Shown in pieces: positions 16,489 to 25,607 of a stretch of 64,000 nucleotides of DNA (its first letter is position 1; every line of letters begins with the position of its first letter). Position numbers and translations under genes: made by a program. Source of the DNA: Stigmatella ashevillena (GTDB taxonomy: Bacteria; Myxococcota; Myxococcia; Myxococcales; Myxococcaceae); NCBI RefSeq assembly GCF_028368975.1, contig NZ_JAQNDM010000002.1, forward strand, positions 1,054,001 to 1,118,000, read 5' to 3'. The notes beneath the pieces were generated by a model, which had not been told where the DNA came from, did no database searches, and saw only the letters and a list, made by a program, of their open reading frames with translations.

Positions 16489-18204
16489 CTATGGACTCAC
16501 CGTGAAGATCACATCACTGAAAAACTGGCTCGAGGCTGGCACGTCCTTGCAAACCTCGCCGCCGATCAAGTGGGAGCCCATGTCAAACAGGATCCGCACC
16601 TCGTTCGTCCCCGGGATGGGGATGACGGCCTCCGGGGCGGACTCGGACGGAGCGCTCAAGGCCCACACCCTCTCCGGCACATGGCTCGCATCGCCCCTCC
16701 ACTTCCAGAGCGCGAAGGGGCCGCTGCTCTCATCATGAGGGCCACTGAGAATGAGCACGGCCTGGTGCGCCTCGGACCACGCCATGCCCCGGATGCCCTG
16801 GCCGTCCAGGTTCACCAGGAAGGCTTGGCCAAACTGGGCCTTGGCCCCAGAGAAGATCCCGTCTGGATGGGTCAGCGAGACGATGATCGCATTCGCGCCA
16901 GACTGTGGGTTGCGAAAGCCCACCAGCAGCGAGCCCGAGGGGACGGCCGCCAACCCCTCGATGTTGACGCCTTCTTCCTTGGGAGCCAACCTCGCCACGG
17001 TGGCTTTCGACAGTTGCGAGCGCTCCTGCAACAATGAAATGACCGAAGCATTCGCCTGGGTCCAGTTGGATGCGTCCAGCATGTCCTTCAGCAGGTTCGA
17101 TGAGACCCCAGCGACCTGAAGTGAGACATTGGGCACCGTGCCCGAAACATCCATGGCGAAGAACTTGTAACGGGACGTTTCCAGTTTCCCGTCCTTGTTG
17201 CGGGCATGAGAGGTTGTCACATAGACACGGTTTCCCACGCGCGCGGCATCCTCGAAGTCCGCCTCATCCGAAGAAGAGAGTCCCAGCGCGCTGCTCAGCT
17301 CCTTGCTCTGGACGGCGGGCGTATTGAGACCCTGGCCGAAGATGCGGGCCGTCTGGGACTCATCGTTGAAGTTCAAGAAGTGGCCCGAGTCGATCCACAC
17401 GCCTCCCGAGCCATCACAGGTCCCTGAATACGTCCCCGCCTGCGGCCCTCCTTCCCCCGGATCCTCGCCACTGGGCAGTTCCCAGGCGACGGTCAGCTTG
17501 GGCCGGGAGGCCTTGGTCGAGTACTCGCTCGAACGGATCTCCAACCGGTTGTCATTGTCCTTATTGGCGAGGATGAGCCCCTGGTTGAGGGAAGGCGCCG
17601 CCACCCATTTCTTCACCACCTCGATCCCGGCCGCATTCAGAACCACCGTGTACGTGCCCGTCGAGGCCGCTTTGAGCGTACCCAGCAACTGCGTATTCCG
17701 GTCGCCGCTGCCGTCAGCGCCTTTCGAGGTCCAGCCCTGGCCACTGTCTGCCTTCTCCCACGTCACCTGGTCCTCCTGCCAGGCGCGCGTCAGTTCATAG
17801 AAGCCATAGGACTGATCCGCCTTGTCCGAGACCGTGACGGAGATCGACGCGGAACGGACGATCGCCTGTGCGGGGATGCTCGACACATCCCACTGCAACA
17901 GGATGTAGTTCTCGTTGCCGCTCCCCGAGGGGGTGTCACCGCTCGCCGAGAGGCTGACATCACGGCCATGGTTGGCACTGGGGTGCTCTTCCTCAATCAT
18001 CGCGTCGCGGGTTCCCGCATAGCCCGCGGAGGGTGAAACGCCCTCTTGAAACACGGCACTTTGAACGTCCGTGACGCCTTGGGTGTTCAGGGCAAGCCCC
18101 CCCTCCCCGTCTCCTGCAACCGGCGCATCCTCCATCCCGCACCCCGCGGCGAAAAAGACGTAAGCCGCCAGCGCACCGATGACCGGAACCTTCCATCCAC
18201 GCAT
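16489..18204 (-). CDS. Lipoprotein with DNRLRE domain and a DUF3616-like C-terminal region
   Basis: A 571-residue exported protein. The ATG at 18204 is preceded by GGGAG at good spacing, so the longer reading frame from 18246 is not used. The N-terminus MRGWKVP then a hydrophobic stretch ends in the lipobox-like FAAGC, giving a lipidated Cys near residue 22. Residues about 45-220 form a DNRLRE-type beta-sandwich (ILLQWDVSSIPAQAIV, the Trp-rich TWEKADSGQGW segment and NRLEIRSSEY), a module common on myxobacterial surface proteins. The C-terminal half (SSDEADFEDAARVGNRVYVT, YKFFAMDVSG, VNIEGLAAVPSGSLLVGFRN) resembles a DUF3616 propeller-like region. Function unknown; probably a surface binding protein. 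Confidence 0.75.
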   Translation of the reverse strand: MRGWKVPVIGALAAYVFFAAGCGMEDAPVAGDGEGGLALNTQGVTDVQSAVFQEGVSPSAGYAGTRDAMIEEEHPSANHGRDVSLSASGDTPSGSGNENYILLQWDVSSIPAQAIVRSASISVTVSDKADQSYGFYELTRAWQEDQVTWEKADSGQGWTSKGADGSGDRNTQLLGTLKAASTGTYTVVLNAAGIEVVKKWVAAPSLNQGLILANKDNDNRLEIRSSEYSTKASRPKLTVAWELPSGEDPGEGGPQAGTYSGTCDGSGGVWIDSGHFLNFNDESQTARIFGQGLNTPAVQSKELSSALGLSSSDEADFEDAARVGNRVYVTTSHARNKDGKLETSRYKFFAMDVSGTVPNVSLQVAGVSSNLLKDMLDASNWTQANASVISLLQERSQLSKATVARLAPKEEGVNIEGLAAVPSGSLLVGFRNPQSGANAIIVSLTHPDGIFSGAKAQFGQAFLVNLDGQGIRGMAWSEAHQAVLILSGPHDESSGPFALWKWRGDASHVPERVWALSAPSESAPEAVIPIPGTNEVRILFDMGSHLIGGEVCKDVPASSQFFSDVIFTVSP

Positions 18205-18374
18205 GTGTTCTCCCTTACAACCGAAGTACATGCGGCGGACCGTCACCTAAATAGGCCGGGGCGCTTCGTCACGATTGGCCGAAATACGGTGTCAACCCTG
18301 TGACGTCTCTGGAGACACCCGGTGCTCAAGGGGTGGATGCACAACAGACGGCGGTTCCCCCAGGCTCCAGAATG

Positions 18375-20624
18375 CTAGCGGCACTTCAGCTCTTCCCTGC
18401 GTGCCGCGATCTTCTCCTCGAGCCCATCGCCCGCGACGGCGTAATCCGCAGCCGCTTGCAAATCCGCGCAACGGCCTGCGGCCTTGAAGGCCGCCAGCCC
18501 TTGCGTGGAGCAGAACCCGACCGCCTTGTTCAGGTCCGTATTGCCCTTGTAGAACTTGAAGCCCAGCTTCCAGAGACGGCAGCCCCGGCGCTGATCCTCG
18601 CGCTGCGCCCACACCTTGCCCAGGCTGTAGGCCCTGTCCGCGAGGTCCTGCTGGATGTTGCGCCGGTAGAAGGATGGAGCCTTTTCCCACAGGTCTCCCA
18701 TCAGCCGCTTGTCCACCTCCAAGGCTTCCTCGAAGGGGTCGGCGGCCCGCTCGACTTCCTCCTGCTGCAGCAGTGACTCTCCTCCCTTGAAGAGCTGGTC
18801 CACCGTCGACATGGCCGCGAGGAGCTCATCCGCCTTGCCGTGCAGGGACGACTGCGCATAGTCGCTGCGCAGCTTCTGGAGCGTGGCGACCGCCTCACTG
18901 CCACGTCCAGCCCAGTAATCCAACATCGCCGCGAACATCAGCTTGTTGGTGTAGACATCCTTGAACTTCGCCTTCACCTCGCCCGCGGGATCCGCTGTGT
19001 CCCCAGGTCCGCTGATGACCTCCGACACCGGGCACGTCCAGGGCTGCGCATTCGGGTCCACTCTGCGCCGCGCGCTGAGAAACTGGACGAAGAGCTTGTC
19101 CTTGGGCCGCCACTGCCTCTTGCCCACCCGTCCCTCCAGCGAGAGAGAGAAGCCCAACGGCGGCTCAAGCTCCTCGCGCGAGATATCCTGGCACCAGATG
19201 CCCATGTACCGATCGCACCGAGGAACCGCCGCGCCCCACTCCGAACCACTCAGGTAGCGCTTGCAGTCATCCAAGGATTTGATCTTCACCTGCTCCAGCG
19301 CCTCGCGAGCCTTCACCTTGGCCAAGCGGAAGTACTGGCTCTCCTTGGGGATCTTCTGAAAGATGTCGAGCGCATCCTCGTCCTTGAGGCGGGCCAGGGC
19401 CTTCTGGCCCTGGGCGTAGAAGGAGGACGCCTCCTTCTCCAGCTTGATCTTCCGGATCAGGCTGTTGGCCTCCGAGTTGATGGGATCGATGTTGAGCGCC
19501 TGCTCACACGCAACATCCGCCTTCTCCCACTGAGGCTCGTTGCCCATCTCCATGGACGCAAAGGACCGGCATTCGCTGAGAAACTTCTGGAGCTCCCGGG
19601 CCGGATCCTTCTTGGCCACCGCGGGGACCACCACCTCTTCCTCGGAGGGGGCGGGGCCCGTCATCTTGGTGACGATGCCGACCACCAGCAACAGCCCGAT
19701 GAGGCCTCCGGCCACGGCGAGCAACCGCTTGCGCTTCAGAGGGATGCCTCCCACCCCACCGCTCGCCTCGCTGCCCTCGCTCTTCCCAGGCCCGCGGTCT
19801 CGCCGCACGGGCGGCGCCACGCCGCGCTCCCTGCGCACCGGCAAGTCCGACGACTCACCTGGCTCGTACACCACCTCCACCATGCCGAACTGCAGCACGT
19901 CGCCGGGGGCAAGCTCCACGGGCTCCGGGCCCATGGGCTCTCCATTGAGGAGGGTTCCATTGGCACTGCCCAGGTCCCGCAGCATCACCTTGCCCTGCGG
20001 CGTGCGCTCCACCTCGGCGTGCTTGCGGCTGATCGAATCGTCCTCGAGCAGCACGGTGGCGGGCGGGGACCGGCCGATGAGCAGCTTGCCCTTGAGGGCA
20101 AACGTCTTGTTCGCCCAGGGGCCCGTCAGTCCTCGGAGCACGGGGGCCACACCCGCCGAGGGGGAGCCCCCCGCGCCTGGCGCTGAACGGGGGGGCCGCT
20201 TGGGCGCTTCTTCTCCCGCGGGCCGGGAAGGCTTCACCCGGGGCAAGGCCCGGGTCGCGCGGGGGGAGCCTTCCTCGGTCCCCAAGGCGGGGACAGCCCG
20301 CGTCACCTGGGCCTTGCGCCCCGCGCTGCTCGGACGGGTGCTCGCCTTGAGCCTCAGCTCATAATCCCCGATCACCATCTGGGACTGGGGCGTCAGCGGC
20401 GTGGGCTCGGAAACACGCCCCGCATCCACGTAGGTGCCATTGGAGCTGTTGAGATCCTCCACCAGCACATCGCCGTTCTCGACGAAGACCCGGGCGTGCT
20501 GGCGAGACACCCCTCCTTCGGTGAGCAGCAAATCATTGCTGTCGTGGCGGCCAATCTTCAGCTCGCCCGAGAACTCATGCTCGGTTTCACTGCCATCGGG
20601 ATGACGGACGATCAGGGTGGGCAC
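18375..20624 (-). CDS. Membrane protein with two FHA domains and a helical-repeat C-terminus
   Basis: A 749-residue protein starting with GTG at 20624, 5 bp after the ATPase stop and with GAGGAA upstream. FHA domain 1 (about 1-95) has KIGRHDSNDLLL, VSRQHARV and LNSSNGTYV. FHA domain 2 (about 165-250) has LIGRSPPATVLL, ISRKHAEV and LGSANGTLL. Both keep the GR, SxxH and NGT residues that bind phosphothreonine. A transmembrane helix (LLAVAGGLIGLLLVVGIV) follows at about 300, and the remaining 430 residues are alpha-helical repeats of TPR character, likely periplasmic. It is the last gene of the Tad/Cpa-type operon and may anchor or regulate the ATPase through phosphorylation-dependent contacts. 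Confidence 0.82.
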   Translation of the reverse strand: MPTLIVRHPDGSETEHEFSGELKIGRHDSNDLLLTEGGVSRQHARVFVENGDVLVEDLNSSNGTYVDAGRVSEPTPLTPQSQMVIGDYELRLKASTRPSSAGRKAQVTRAVPALGTEEGSPRATRALPRVKPSRPAGEEAPKRPPRSAPGAGGSPSAGVAPVLRGLTGPWANKTFALKGKLLIGRSPPATVLLEDDSISRKHAEVERTPQGKVMLRDLGSANGTLLNGEPMGPEPVELAPGDVLQFGMVEVVYEPGESSDLPVRRERGVAPPVRRDRGPGKSEGSEASGGVGGIPLKRKRLLAVAGGLIGLLLVVGIVTKMTGPAPSEEEVVVPAVAKKDPARELQKFLSECRSFASMEMGNEPQWEKADVACEQALNIDPINSEANSLIRKIKLEKEASSFYAQGQKALARLKDEDALDIFQKIPKESQYFRLAKVKAREALEQVKIKSLDDCKRYLSGSEWGAAVPRCDRYMGIWCQDISREELEPPLGFSLSLEGRVGKRQWRPKDKLFVQFLSARRRVDPNAQPWTCPVSEVISGPGDTADPAGEVKAKFKDVYTNKLMFAAMLDYWAGRGSEAVATLQKLRSDYAQSSLHGKADELLAAMSTVDQLFKGGESLLQQEEVERAADPFEEALEVDKRLMGDLWEKAPSFYRRNIQQDLADRAYSLGKVWAQREDQRRGCRLWKLGFKFYKGNTDLNKAVGFCSTQGLAAFKAAGRCADLQAAADYAVAGDGLEEKIAARREELKCR

Positions 20625-20629
20625 GCGCG

Positions 20630-22423
20630 CTATTCCTCGCGGAAGATGCTCATGTTCACGGGGATGCCCTTGCGCTGCAGATCGTCATAGAACTTGGGCA
20701 CGAAGCCAGAGGCCACGAAGCGGCCGCGCACCTTTTGGTCCTCCGTGAAGCCGTCCTGCTTGTAATAGAAGATGTCCTGGAGGGTGACGATGTCGACCTC
20801 CATGCCGGCCACTTCGGTGATGAAGCAGATCTTCCGCGTGCCGTCCGAGAAGCGCGTCTGCTGGACGATGATGTGGACGGCGCTGGCGATCTGCTCGCGG
20901 ATGGCCTTCACCGGCAGCTCCATGCCGGACATGAGCACCATGGTCTCCAACCGGGCGATGGCATCCCGCGGGGTGTTGGCGTGGAGCGTGGTGAGCGAGC
21001 CGTCGTGGCCTGTATTCATCGCCTGGAGCATGTCCAGCGTCTCGCCGGAGCGGCACTCCCCCACGACGATGCGGTCGGGCCGCATGCGCAGACAGTTCTT
21101 CACCAGATCGCGGATGGTGATGGCGCCCTTGCCTTCCAGGTTGGGCGGACGGCTCTCCAGTTGTACCCAGTGATCCTGCGGCAGCTGAAGCTCCGCCGCG
21201 TCCTCCACGGTGACGATGCGCTCGTCGTCGGGAATGAAGGAGCTGATGATGTTCAGCGTCGTCGTTTTTCCGGAGCCCGTGCCACCGGAGATGACGATGT
21301 TCTTGCGAGCCTTGACGCACATCTCCAGGAACTCGGCCATCTGCGCGGTGACGGTCTTGTACTTGATGAGATCCTGGATCTTCAGCGAGTCCTTCTTGAA
21401 CTTACGGATGGTGATGCAGGGTCCCTTGAGCGCCAGCGGCGGGATGATGGCGTTCACACGGCTGCCATCCTTGAGACGGGCGTCCACCAGGGGGCTGGAC
21501 TCATCGATGCGCCGACCAATGGGCGCGACGATGCGCTCGATGACGCCGAGCACCGCCTGATTGGAGGAGAATGTCTTCTCCGACATGATCAGCTTGCCCT
21601 TGCGCTCGATGTAGATCTGGTTGGCGTGGTTGACCATGATCTCGCTGATCTCATCCGAGGCGAGGAAGGCCTCCAGCGGCCCCAACCCCAGCGCCTCGTT
21701 GATGACGTCGGTGAGCAGTTCCTCCCGGTCCACGTCCTCCGGAAGCTCCTGATCCGCCTCCATCTGATCGATGATGTCGCGGATGGCCTTCTCGGTCCGG
21801 CGCCACAGCTCCTCGTCGCCGAGCCGGTCCATGTCCATGCGGCGCAGATCCAGGTATTCGATCAGCCGATCGTGAATCTCCTTCTGCAAGCGCGTGTAGC
21901 GCTCGATGCGCGGATCCACTTTTCGCTTGTTGCGCGCCATGGCCGCGGCCAGCGAGGCGGGCATGCTCGATTTCGCGGCGGGCTCGGCGGAACGGGCGGG
22001 CGGCTCTTCCTCGTACGGCTCCTCTTCGTACGGTTCCTCACCCTGGCCGTCATCGTAGCCCTCGTCATAGGGCTCTTCCTCCGGCGGAGGTTCCTCATCC
22101 TGTCCGGCGTCCGCGTCCCGGGCGCCCCCTTCCGGGAGAGGCTCGACGTTGATGATGTAGTCGCCGATGTAGACCTTATCGGTCGGCTTGAGCACCATCG
22201 GCGCGGCGATCTTCTTGCCGTTCACGAAGGTGCCGTTCGTGGACTTCATGTCCACGACGATGAACTTGCCATCCTTGGAGACGATCCGAGAGTGGTACTT
22301 GGAGACGTTCCCCTTGGCGAGGACGATGTCGTTGTCGCCCAGTCGGCCGATGGAGATCTCATTCTTCTCGAATTCGATCTGCTCTGAGCCTCCACCCTTC
22401 TCGGCGAGCGTGATGAGAAACAT
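20630..22423 (-). CDS. cpaF: TadA/CpaF-type secretion ATPase with N-terminal FHA domain
   Basis: A 597-residue protein with the start set at the ATG at 22423, where the FHA fold begins (MFLITLAEKGGG). FHA motifs are SIGRLGDNDIVL, VSKYHSRI and KSTNGTFV. An acidic Pro/Glu linker (about 105-150) leads to a type II/IV secretion ATPase: Walker A GGTGSGKTTTLN, the Asp box region, the CpaF-type VQLESRPPN, Walker B RPDRIVVGECRSGE and the His box TGHDGSLTTLHAN. Such ATPases power assembly of Tad pili. In Myxococcus xanthus a Tad-like (Kil) apparatus is used in contact-dependent killing of prey; equivalence here is an inference from gene content. The FHA fusion suggests control by threonine phosphorylation. 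Confidence 0.92.
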   Translation of the reverse strand: MFLITLAEKGGGSEQIEFEKNEISIGRLGDNDIVLAKGNVSKYHSRIVSKDGKFIVVDMKSTNGTFVNGKKIAAPMVLKPTDKVYIGDYIINVEPLPEGGARDADAGQDEEPPPEEEPYDEGYDDGQGEEPYEEEPYEEEPPARSAEPAAKSSMPASLAAAMARNKRKVDPRIERYTRLQKEIHDRLIEYLDLRRMDMDRLGDEELWRRTEKAIRDIIDQMEADQELPEDVDREELLTDVINEALGLGPLEAFLASDEISEIMVNHANQIYIERKGKLIMSEKTFSSNQAVLGVIERIVAPIGRRIDESSPLVDARLKDGSRVNAIIPPLALKGPCITIRKFKKDSLKIQDLIKYKTVTAQMAEFLEMCVKARKNIVISGGTGSGKTTTLNIISSFIPDDERIVTVEDAAELQLPQDHWVQLESRPPNLEGKGAITIRDLVKNCLRMRPDRIVVGECRSGETLDMLQAMNTGHDGSLTTLHANTPRDAIARLETMVLMSGMELPVKAIREQIASAVHIIVQQTRFSDGTRKICFITEVAGMEVDIVTLQDIFYYKQDGFTEDQKVRGRFVASGFVPKFYDDLQRKGIPVNMSIFREE

Positions 22424-22513
22424 GGGCGCGGATGGTAGCAAGCGCCCCCCTCGCGACAAAGGGGGCGGCTCGGATTTCGCTGTCCCCTCCTGCCGGGAGC
22501 AGGCGGCCGTGCG

Positions 22514-23971
22514 TCAATCGAAGATGTTGAAGTTAACCTCGCTGCGGGCCTGCTTGTACCGGCTCTTCACGTCCTCGATGATCGTTCGGATCTTGTCCGA
22601 GTCCGGGTTGACGATGCGCGGGGTGACGAAGATGACGAGCTCGCGCTTGGTGGAGTCGAACGCCCGGTTCTTGAAGAGCTCGCCGATGATCGGGATGTGG
22701 CCCAGACCCGGCAGCTTGGAGACGGCCTTCTGCTCGTCGTGGCTGAACACGCCCGACAGCACGATGGTCTCCCCATGGCGCACGGTGACGTTCGTCTTCA
22801 CCTTGCGGGTGCGGAAGCCCGGCACGGCGACAGAACCGCCGATGGACACCGCCACCGAGGTGTCGATCTCCGAGGCCTCGGCTTCGATCTCCGTCTGGAT
22901 GTTGCCGCTGCGGTCCGCCGTGGGACGCAGGTTGAGGATGACGCCGTAGGGCTTGTACTCCACCGTGAACTGGTTGTTGGTGATGAGGGGGATGGGCACC
23001 TCGCCACCGGCGAGGAACTCCGCCTTTTCGCCGCTGGCACACACCAGCTTGGGCTGAGCGAGCAGGCGGCCGTAGCCGTCGTTCGCCTGGAAACCGACCG
23101 CGAAGTCCGCGCCCGCGTTGAAGCCCAGCGCGGCGGCGCCGGAACTGAAGGTGCCCGGGAACAGCTCCTTGGTGATGGCCGCCGTGGCCGTCGCCGTTCC
23201 GGAGATGTCCGTGGGGTACCGGATGCCGTACCGATCCCGGCTGTTGCGGCGGATCTCCACGAACTGCACCTCGGAGAGGATCATCCGCTTGATGCCCACC
23301 ACCAGCAGGTTCTCTACCTTCTCGCCGATGGCCTTGGTGATGAGCTCCGCCTTCTGCAGGTCCTGCTGGCTCTCCACCGAGCCCTCCAGGAAGATGGTGG
23401 AGCCCACGACGTTGGCCTGAACGTTGCGCAGGCCCGCCTTCTGGTAGGCCGCGTTGAGGTTCTGCGCCACCAGCTTCTTGGCGTTGGGGGCGATCTTCAC
23501 GAAGCTCTTCACGTTCGGGTACAGCGACACCACCTGCTCAATGCGGTCCGCGTCCTGCGTGGTGTACGCCTGACCGTCCAGGTAGATGCGGTCGCCCACC
23601 ATGCGCACCGAGACGCCTTCGATTTCACCGAGCAGCTTCTTGATCTCGGAGATGATCTCGTTGGGATCCTGCCGACGCACGGCGATGAGGAAGGTGACGC
23701 GCTGGCCAGAACCCTTCCAGATGATCAGCGTCGTCTTGCCCTCGGTCTGCCCGATGATGAGGACCTGGTTGTTGCCGATGTTCTTCACCTCGGCGACGTT
23801 GGGATCTCCCAGGGCGATGCGGGCGATCCCGGGGACGGTAATCACCTTCTGGGTTCCCACACCCAAGGCGATCGTGCTGCCATCCCTTTCCTGCGCGAGC
23901 GCGGTCCCGCTCAGGACAAGGGCCAGAAGGGCCCCGAGCACGGCGGCGTGGTGCGTGAAGCGTGTGAACAT
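22514..23971 (-). CDS. cpaC: CpaC/RcpA-type secretin with signal peptide
   Basis: A 485-residue outer-membrane secretin. The ATG at 23971 is preceded by AGAGGGGA; a longer open frame to 24295 is antisense overlap with the prepilin peptidase gene. A signal peptide (FTHHAAVLGALLALVLSGTALAQ) is followed by a pilus-assembly N-domain (IALGDPNVAEV, QVLIIGQTEGKTTLIIW), a BON-like segment with IEQVVSLYPNVKSF, and the C-terminal secretin domain with FLAGGEVPIP and VPGFRTRKVKT then GLGHIPIIGELFKNR, the standard secretin closing motif. It forms the outer-membrane pore for the Tad-type system powered by the adjacent ATPase. Confidence 0.92.
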   Translation of the reverse strand: MFTRFTHHAAVLGALLALVLSGTALAQERDGSTIALGVGTQKVITVPGIARIALGDPNVAEVKNIGNNQVLIIGQTEGKTTLIIWKGSGQRVTFLIAVRRQDPNEIISEIKKLLGEIEGVSVRMVGDRIYLDGQAYTTQDADRIEQVVSLYPNVKSFVKIAPNAKKLVAQNLNAAYQKAGLRNVQANVVGSTIFLEGSVESQQDLQKAELITKAIGEKVENLLVVGIKRMILSEVQFVEIRRNSRDRYGIRYPTDISGTATATAAITKELFPGTFSSGAAALGFNAGADFAVGFQANDGYGRLLAQPKLVCASGEKAEFLAGGEVPIPLITNNQFTVEYKPYGVILNLRPTADRSGNIQTEIEAEASEIDTSVAVSIGGSVAVPGFRTRKVKTNVTVRHGETIVLSGVFSHDEQKAVSKLPGLGHIPIIGELFKNRAFDSTKRELVIFVTPRIVNPDSDKIRTIIEDVKSRYKQARSEVNFNIFD

Positions 23972-24003
23972 CGTACAAGTCCCCTCTGCGCGTCGAATCC
24001 GAG

Positions 24004-24540
24004 CTAACCCGCGTTTGTGTGCTGCCACCACATGGCCCAGAATGTCCCCAGGGCAATGGCCACTCCATAGGGGATGTGCCGCTGGGGCGCGAGGGCTTTC
24101 TCCGTTCGCATGAGCCTGGCCCGCACCGCCCAGCGCCTGACCGAGGACGCCAGCGTGTCCCAGACCTCGCCCTTCCAGATCAGCGTCACCACGGCCTGAA
24201 AGGCCCCCACCAGCGAGATGAAGGCCGCAGCGGCCATCACCCCGGGGAACCCCAGCACCGCTCCCACTCCACCCATCAGCTTGACGTCTCCCCATCCCAT
24301 CCGTCCCCTCAACGCCCCTGGTAGCAAAAGCGCTGCCAGCCCCACTCCCGACACCAACCCGCTGACCAACCCCGTCTCTAGATCCCCCACCCCTTCGAAG
24401 GCCCAGCGCCCGCCCAAGGCGAGCGCCATCAAGGGGTAGGTGATGACGTCAAGGATGCGATGGTGAAGGACATCCGTGACCACCGATATCACCAGGGCAA
24501 CTCCCAGGACTGTCCACAATGCGGTCTGAGCAGGCGTCAT
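24004..24540 (-). CDS. cpaA: Prepilin peptidase, TadV/CpaA type (A24 family)
   Basis: A 178-residue polytopic membrane aspartic protease. The two catalytic aspartates are in VTDVLHHRI (first helix end) and the signature GWGDVKLMGG (GxGD). Length is that of the short TadV/CpaA class, lacking the N-methyltransferase domain of PilD. It cleaves the leader of Flp/Tad-type prepilins at the inner membrane. No pilin gene is seen nearby. The ATG at 24540 has no recognisable ribosome-binding site and directly abuts a perfect 11-bp hairpin. Confidence 0.88.
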   Translation of the reverse strand: MTPAQTALWTVLGVALVISVVTDVLHHRILDVITYPLMALALGGRWAFEGVGDLETGLVSGLVSGVGLAALLLPGALRGRMGWGDVKLMGGVGAVLGFPGVMAAAAFISLVGAFQAVVTLIWKGEVWDTLASSVRRWAVRARLMRTEKALAPQRHIPYGVAIALGTFWAMWWQHTNAG

Positions 24541-24573
24541 CGGGAGCCTGGCCGTCCGTCGTCCAGGCTCCCG
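24541..24573 (-). promoter_or_regulatory. Perfect 11-bp hairpin abutting the prepilin peptidase start codon
   Basis: Left arm CGGGAGCCTGG at 24541-24551 and right arm CCAGGCTCCCG at 24563-24573, with an 11-nt loop. On the minus-strand transcript the stem ends exactly before the ATG at 24540, so the translation start is flush with the structure. No U-run follows, so it is not an intrinsic terminator for the FHA gene upstream. Confidence 0.6.
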
Positions 24574-24642
24574 GAATAAATCAGGGAGCCCCGCGCTCAG
24601 TCAATTGGCGAACAGCCGAACTTCCTGGAAGGACTCGCGCTT

Positions 24643-25542
24643 TCAGCGGTAGGCGAAGCGAATCTTCTCACTGCAGATGAAGAACTCGTCCCCGTGCTCG
24701 ATGGTCCGCTTCTTGATGCGCTGCTTGTTGAACCAGGTGCCGTTGGAGGAGCCCAAGTCCTCGATGATGAAGTTGGGACCCTCGCGGAGGATCACCGCGT
24801 GCTCGCGAGAGACCTTGCCGGAGTTGATGACGAGATCGCAGTGCTTGCCACGGCCAATGACGAAACGCTCATTGCCACCGATCTTCTGCTGATCGCCCGA
24901 CTCGGTGATGAGGTAGAGCGCCGAGCCCTCCTCGTCGGAAGGCTCCTCGTCCAGGGGCTCCTCGTCCGGAGGCGGCTCCTCGTCGCCCATGTTCTCCAGA
25001 CCGGAGTCCTCGGGCGGCTCGGGCGGCTCCTCCTCGTCGTCCACGAGATCGTCATCCACCGGCTGGGGCGGCTCGTTCTTGCCTTTGATGAGGCGCTCGA
25101 GCTCGGCGGCCGTCTCCAGGACGCGCTCGGCCACCTCGCGGCGGACCGGATCGTTGTCCAAGGCATTGGCCGAGGGACGGTCATCCACCGGACGGGAAGG
25201 AGGACGGGGAGGCTCCTCTCGCACGGGGGCGGGCTTGGCCGCCACGGGAGCAGGCGCCAGCACGGGGGGCCCATTGGCCTTCCCCACGGCCGGGGAGGGG
25301 CCGGAGGGCCGGGCGGGAAGCGGCGCGGGAGGAGGGGGCACCACGTTCAGCGGGGCAGGAGCCTCCGCATGACCCGTCCTCCCGACCTCGATGAAGCCGT
25401 TGAGCCGCGCGAACATGAACAACGCTTGGTTGATCAGCGCATCGCGGTCCGAGCCCATCTGCTGGGCCATCTCTTCAAATGTCTCCCACAGGTGGTCGGC
25501 GATGCCGACCTTGCGGGCGGGGCGGGAGTTTTGATCGATCAT
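24643..25542 (-). CDS. FHA-domain protein with N-terminal ribbon-helix-helix-like region
   Basis: A 299-residue soluble protein in three parts. Residues 1-55 (RKVGIADHLWETFEEMAQQM, DRDALINQALFMFARLNGF) resemble a short DNA-binding or dimerisation ribbon-helix-helix element. The middle (about 60-200) is Pro/Ala- and then Glu/Asp-rich. Residues about 205-299 are an FHA domain: FVIGRGKHCDLVI, VSREHAVI, LGSSNGTWF. It is the first gene of the Tad/Cpa-type cluster, 102 bp before the prepilin peptidase. It could be a phosphothreonine-reading adaptor, and DNA binding remains speculative. Confidence 0.8.
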   Translation of the reverse strand: MIDQNSRPARKVGIADHLWETFEEMAQQMGSDRDALINQALFMFARLNGFIEVGRTGHAEAPAPLNVVPPPPAPLPARPSGPSPAVGKANGPPVLAPAPVAAKPAPVREEPPRPPSRPVDDRPSANALDNDPVRREVAERVLETAAELERLIKGKNEPPQPVDDDLVDDEEEPPEPPEDSGLENMGDEEPPPDEEPLDEEPSDEEGSALYLITESGDQQKIGGNERFVIGRGKHCDLVINSGKVSREHAVILREGPNFIIEDLGSSNGTWFNKQRIKKRTIEHGDEFFICSEKIRFAYR

Positions 25543-25607
25543 CGGTAGCGACTCGGGAAAAAAGCTAGAGGCAGGAGACGATAACAGACCCCTCCGGTCT
25601 CGCCCAG

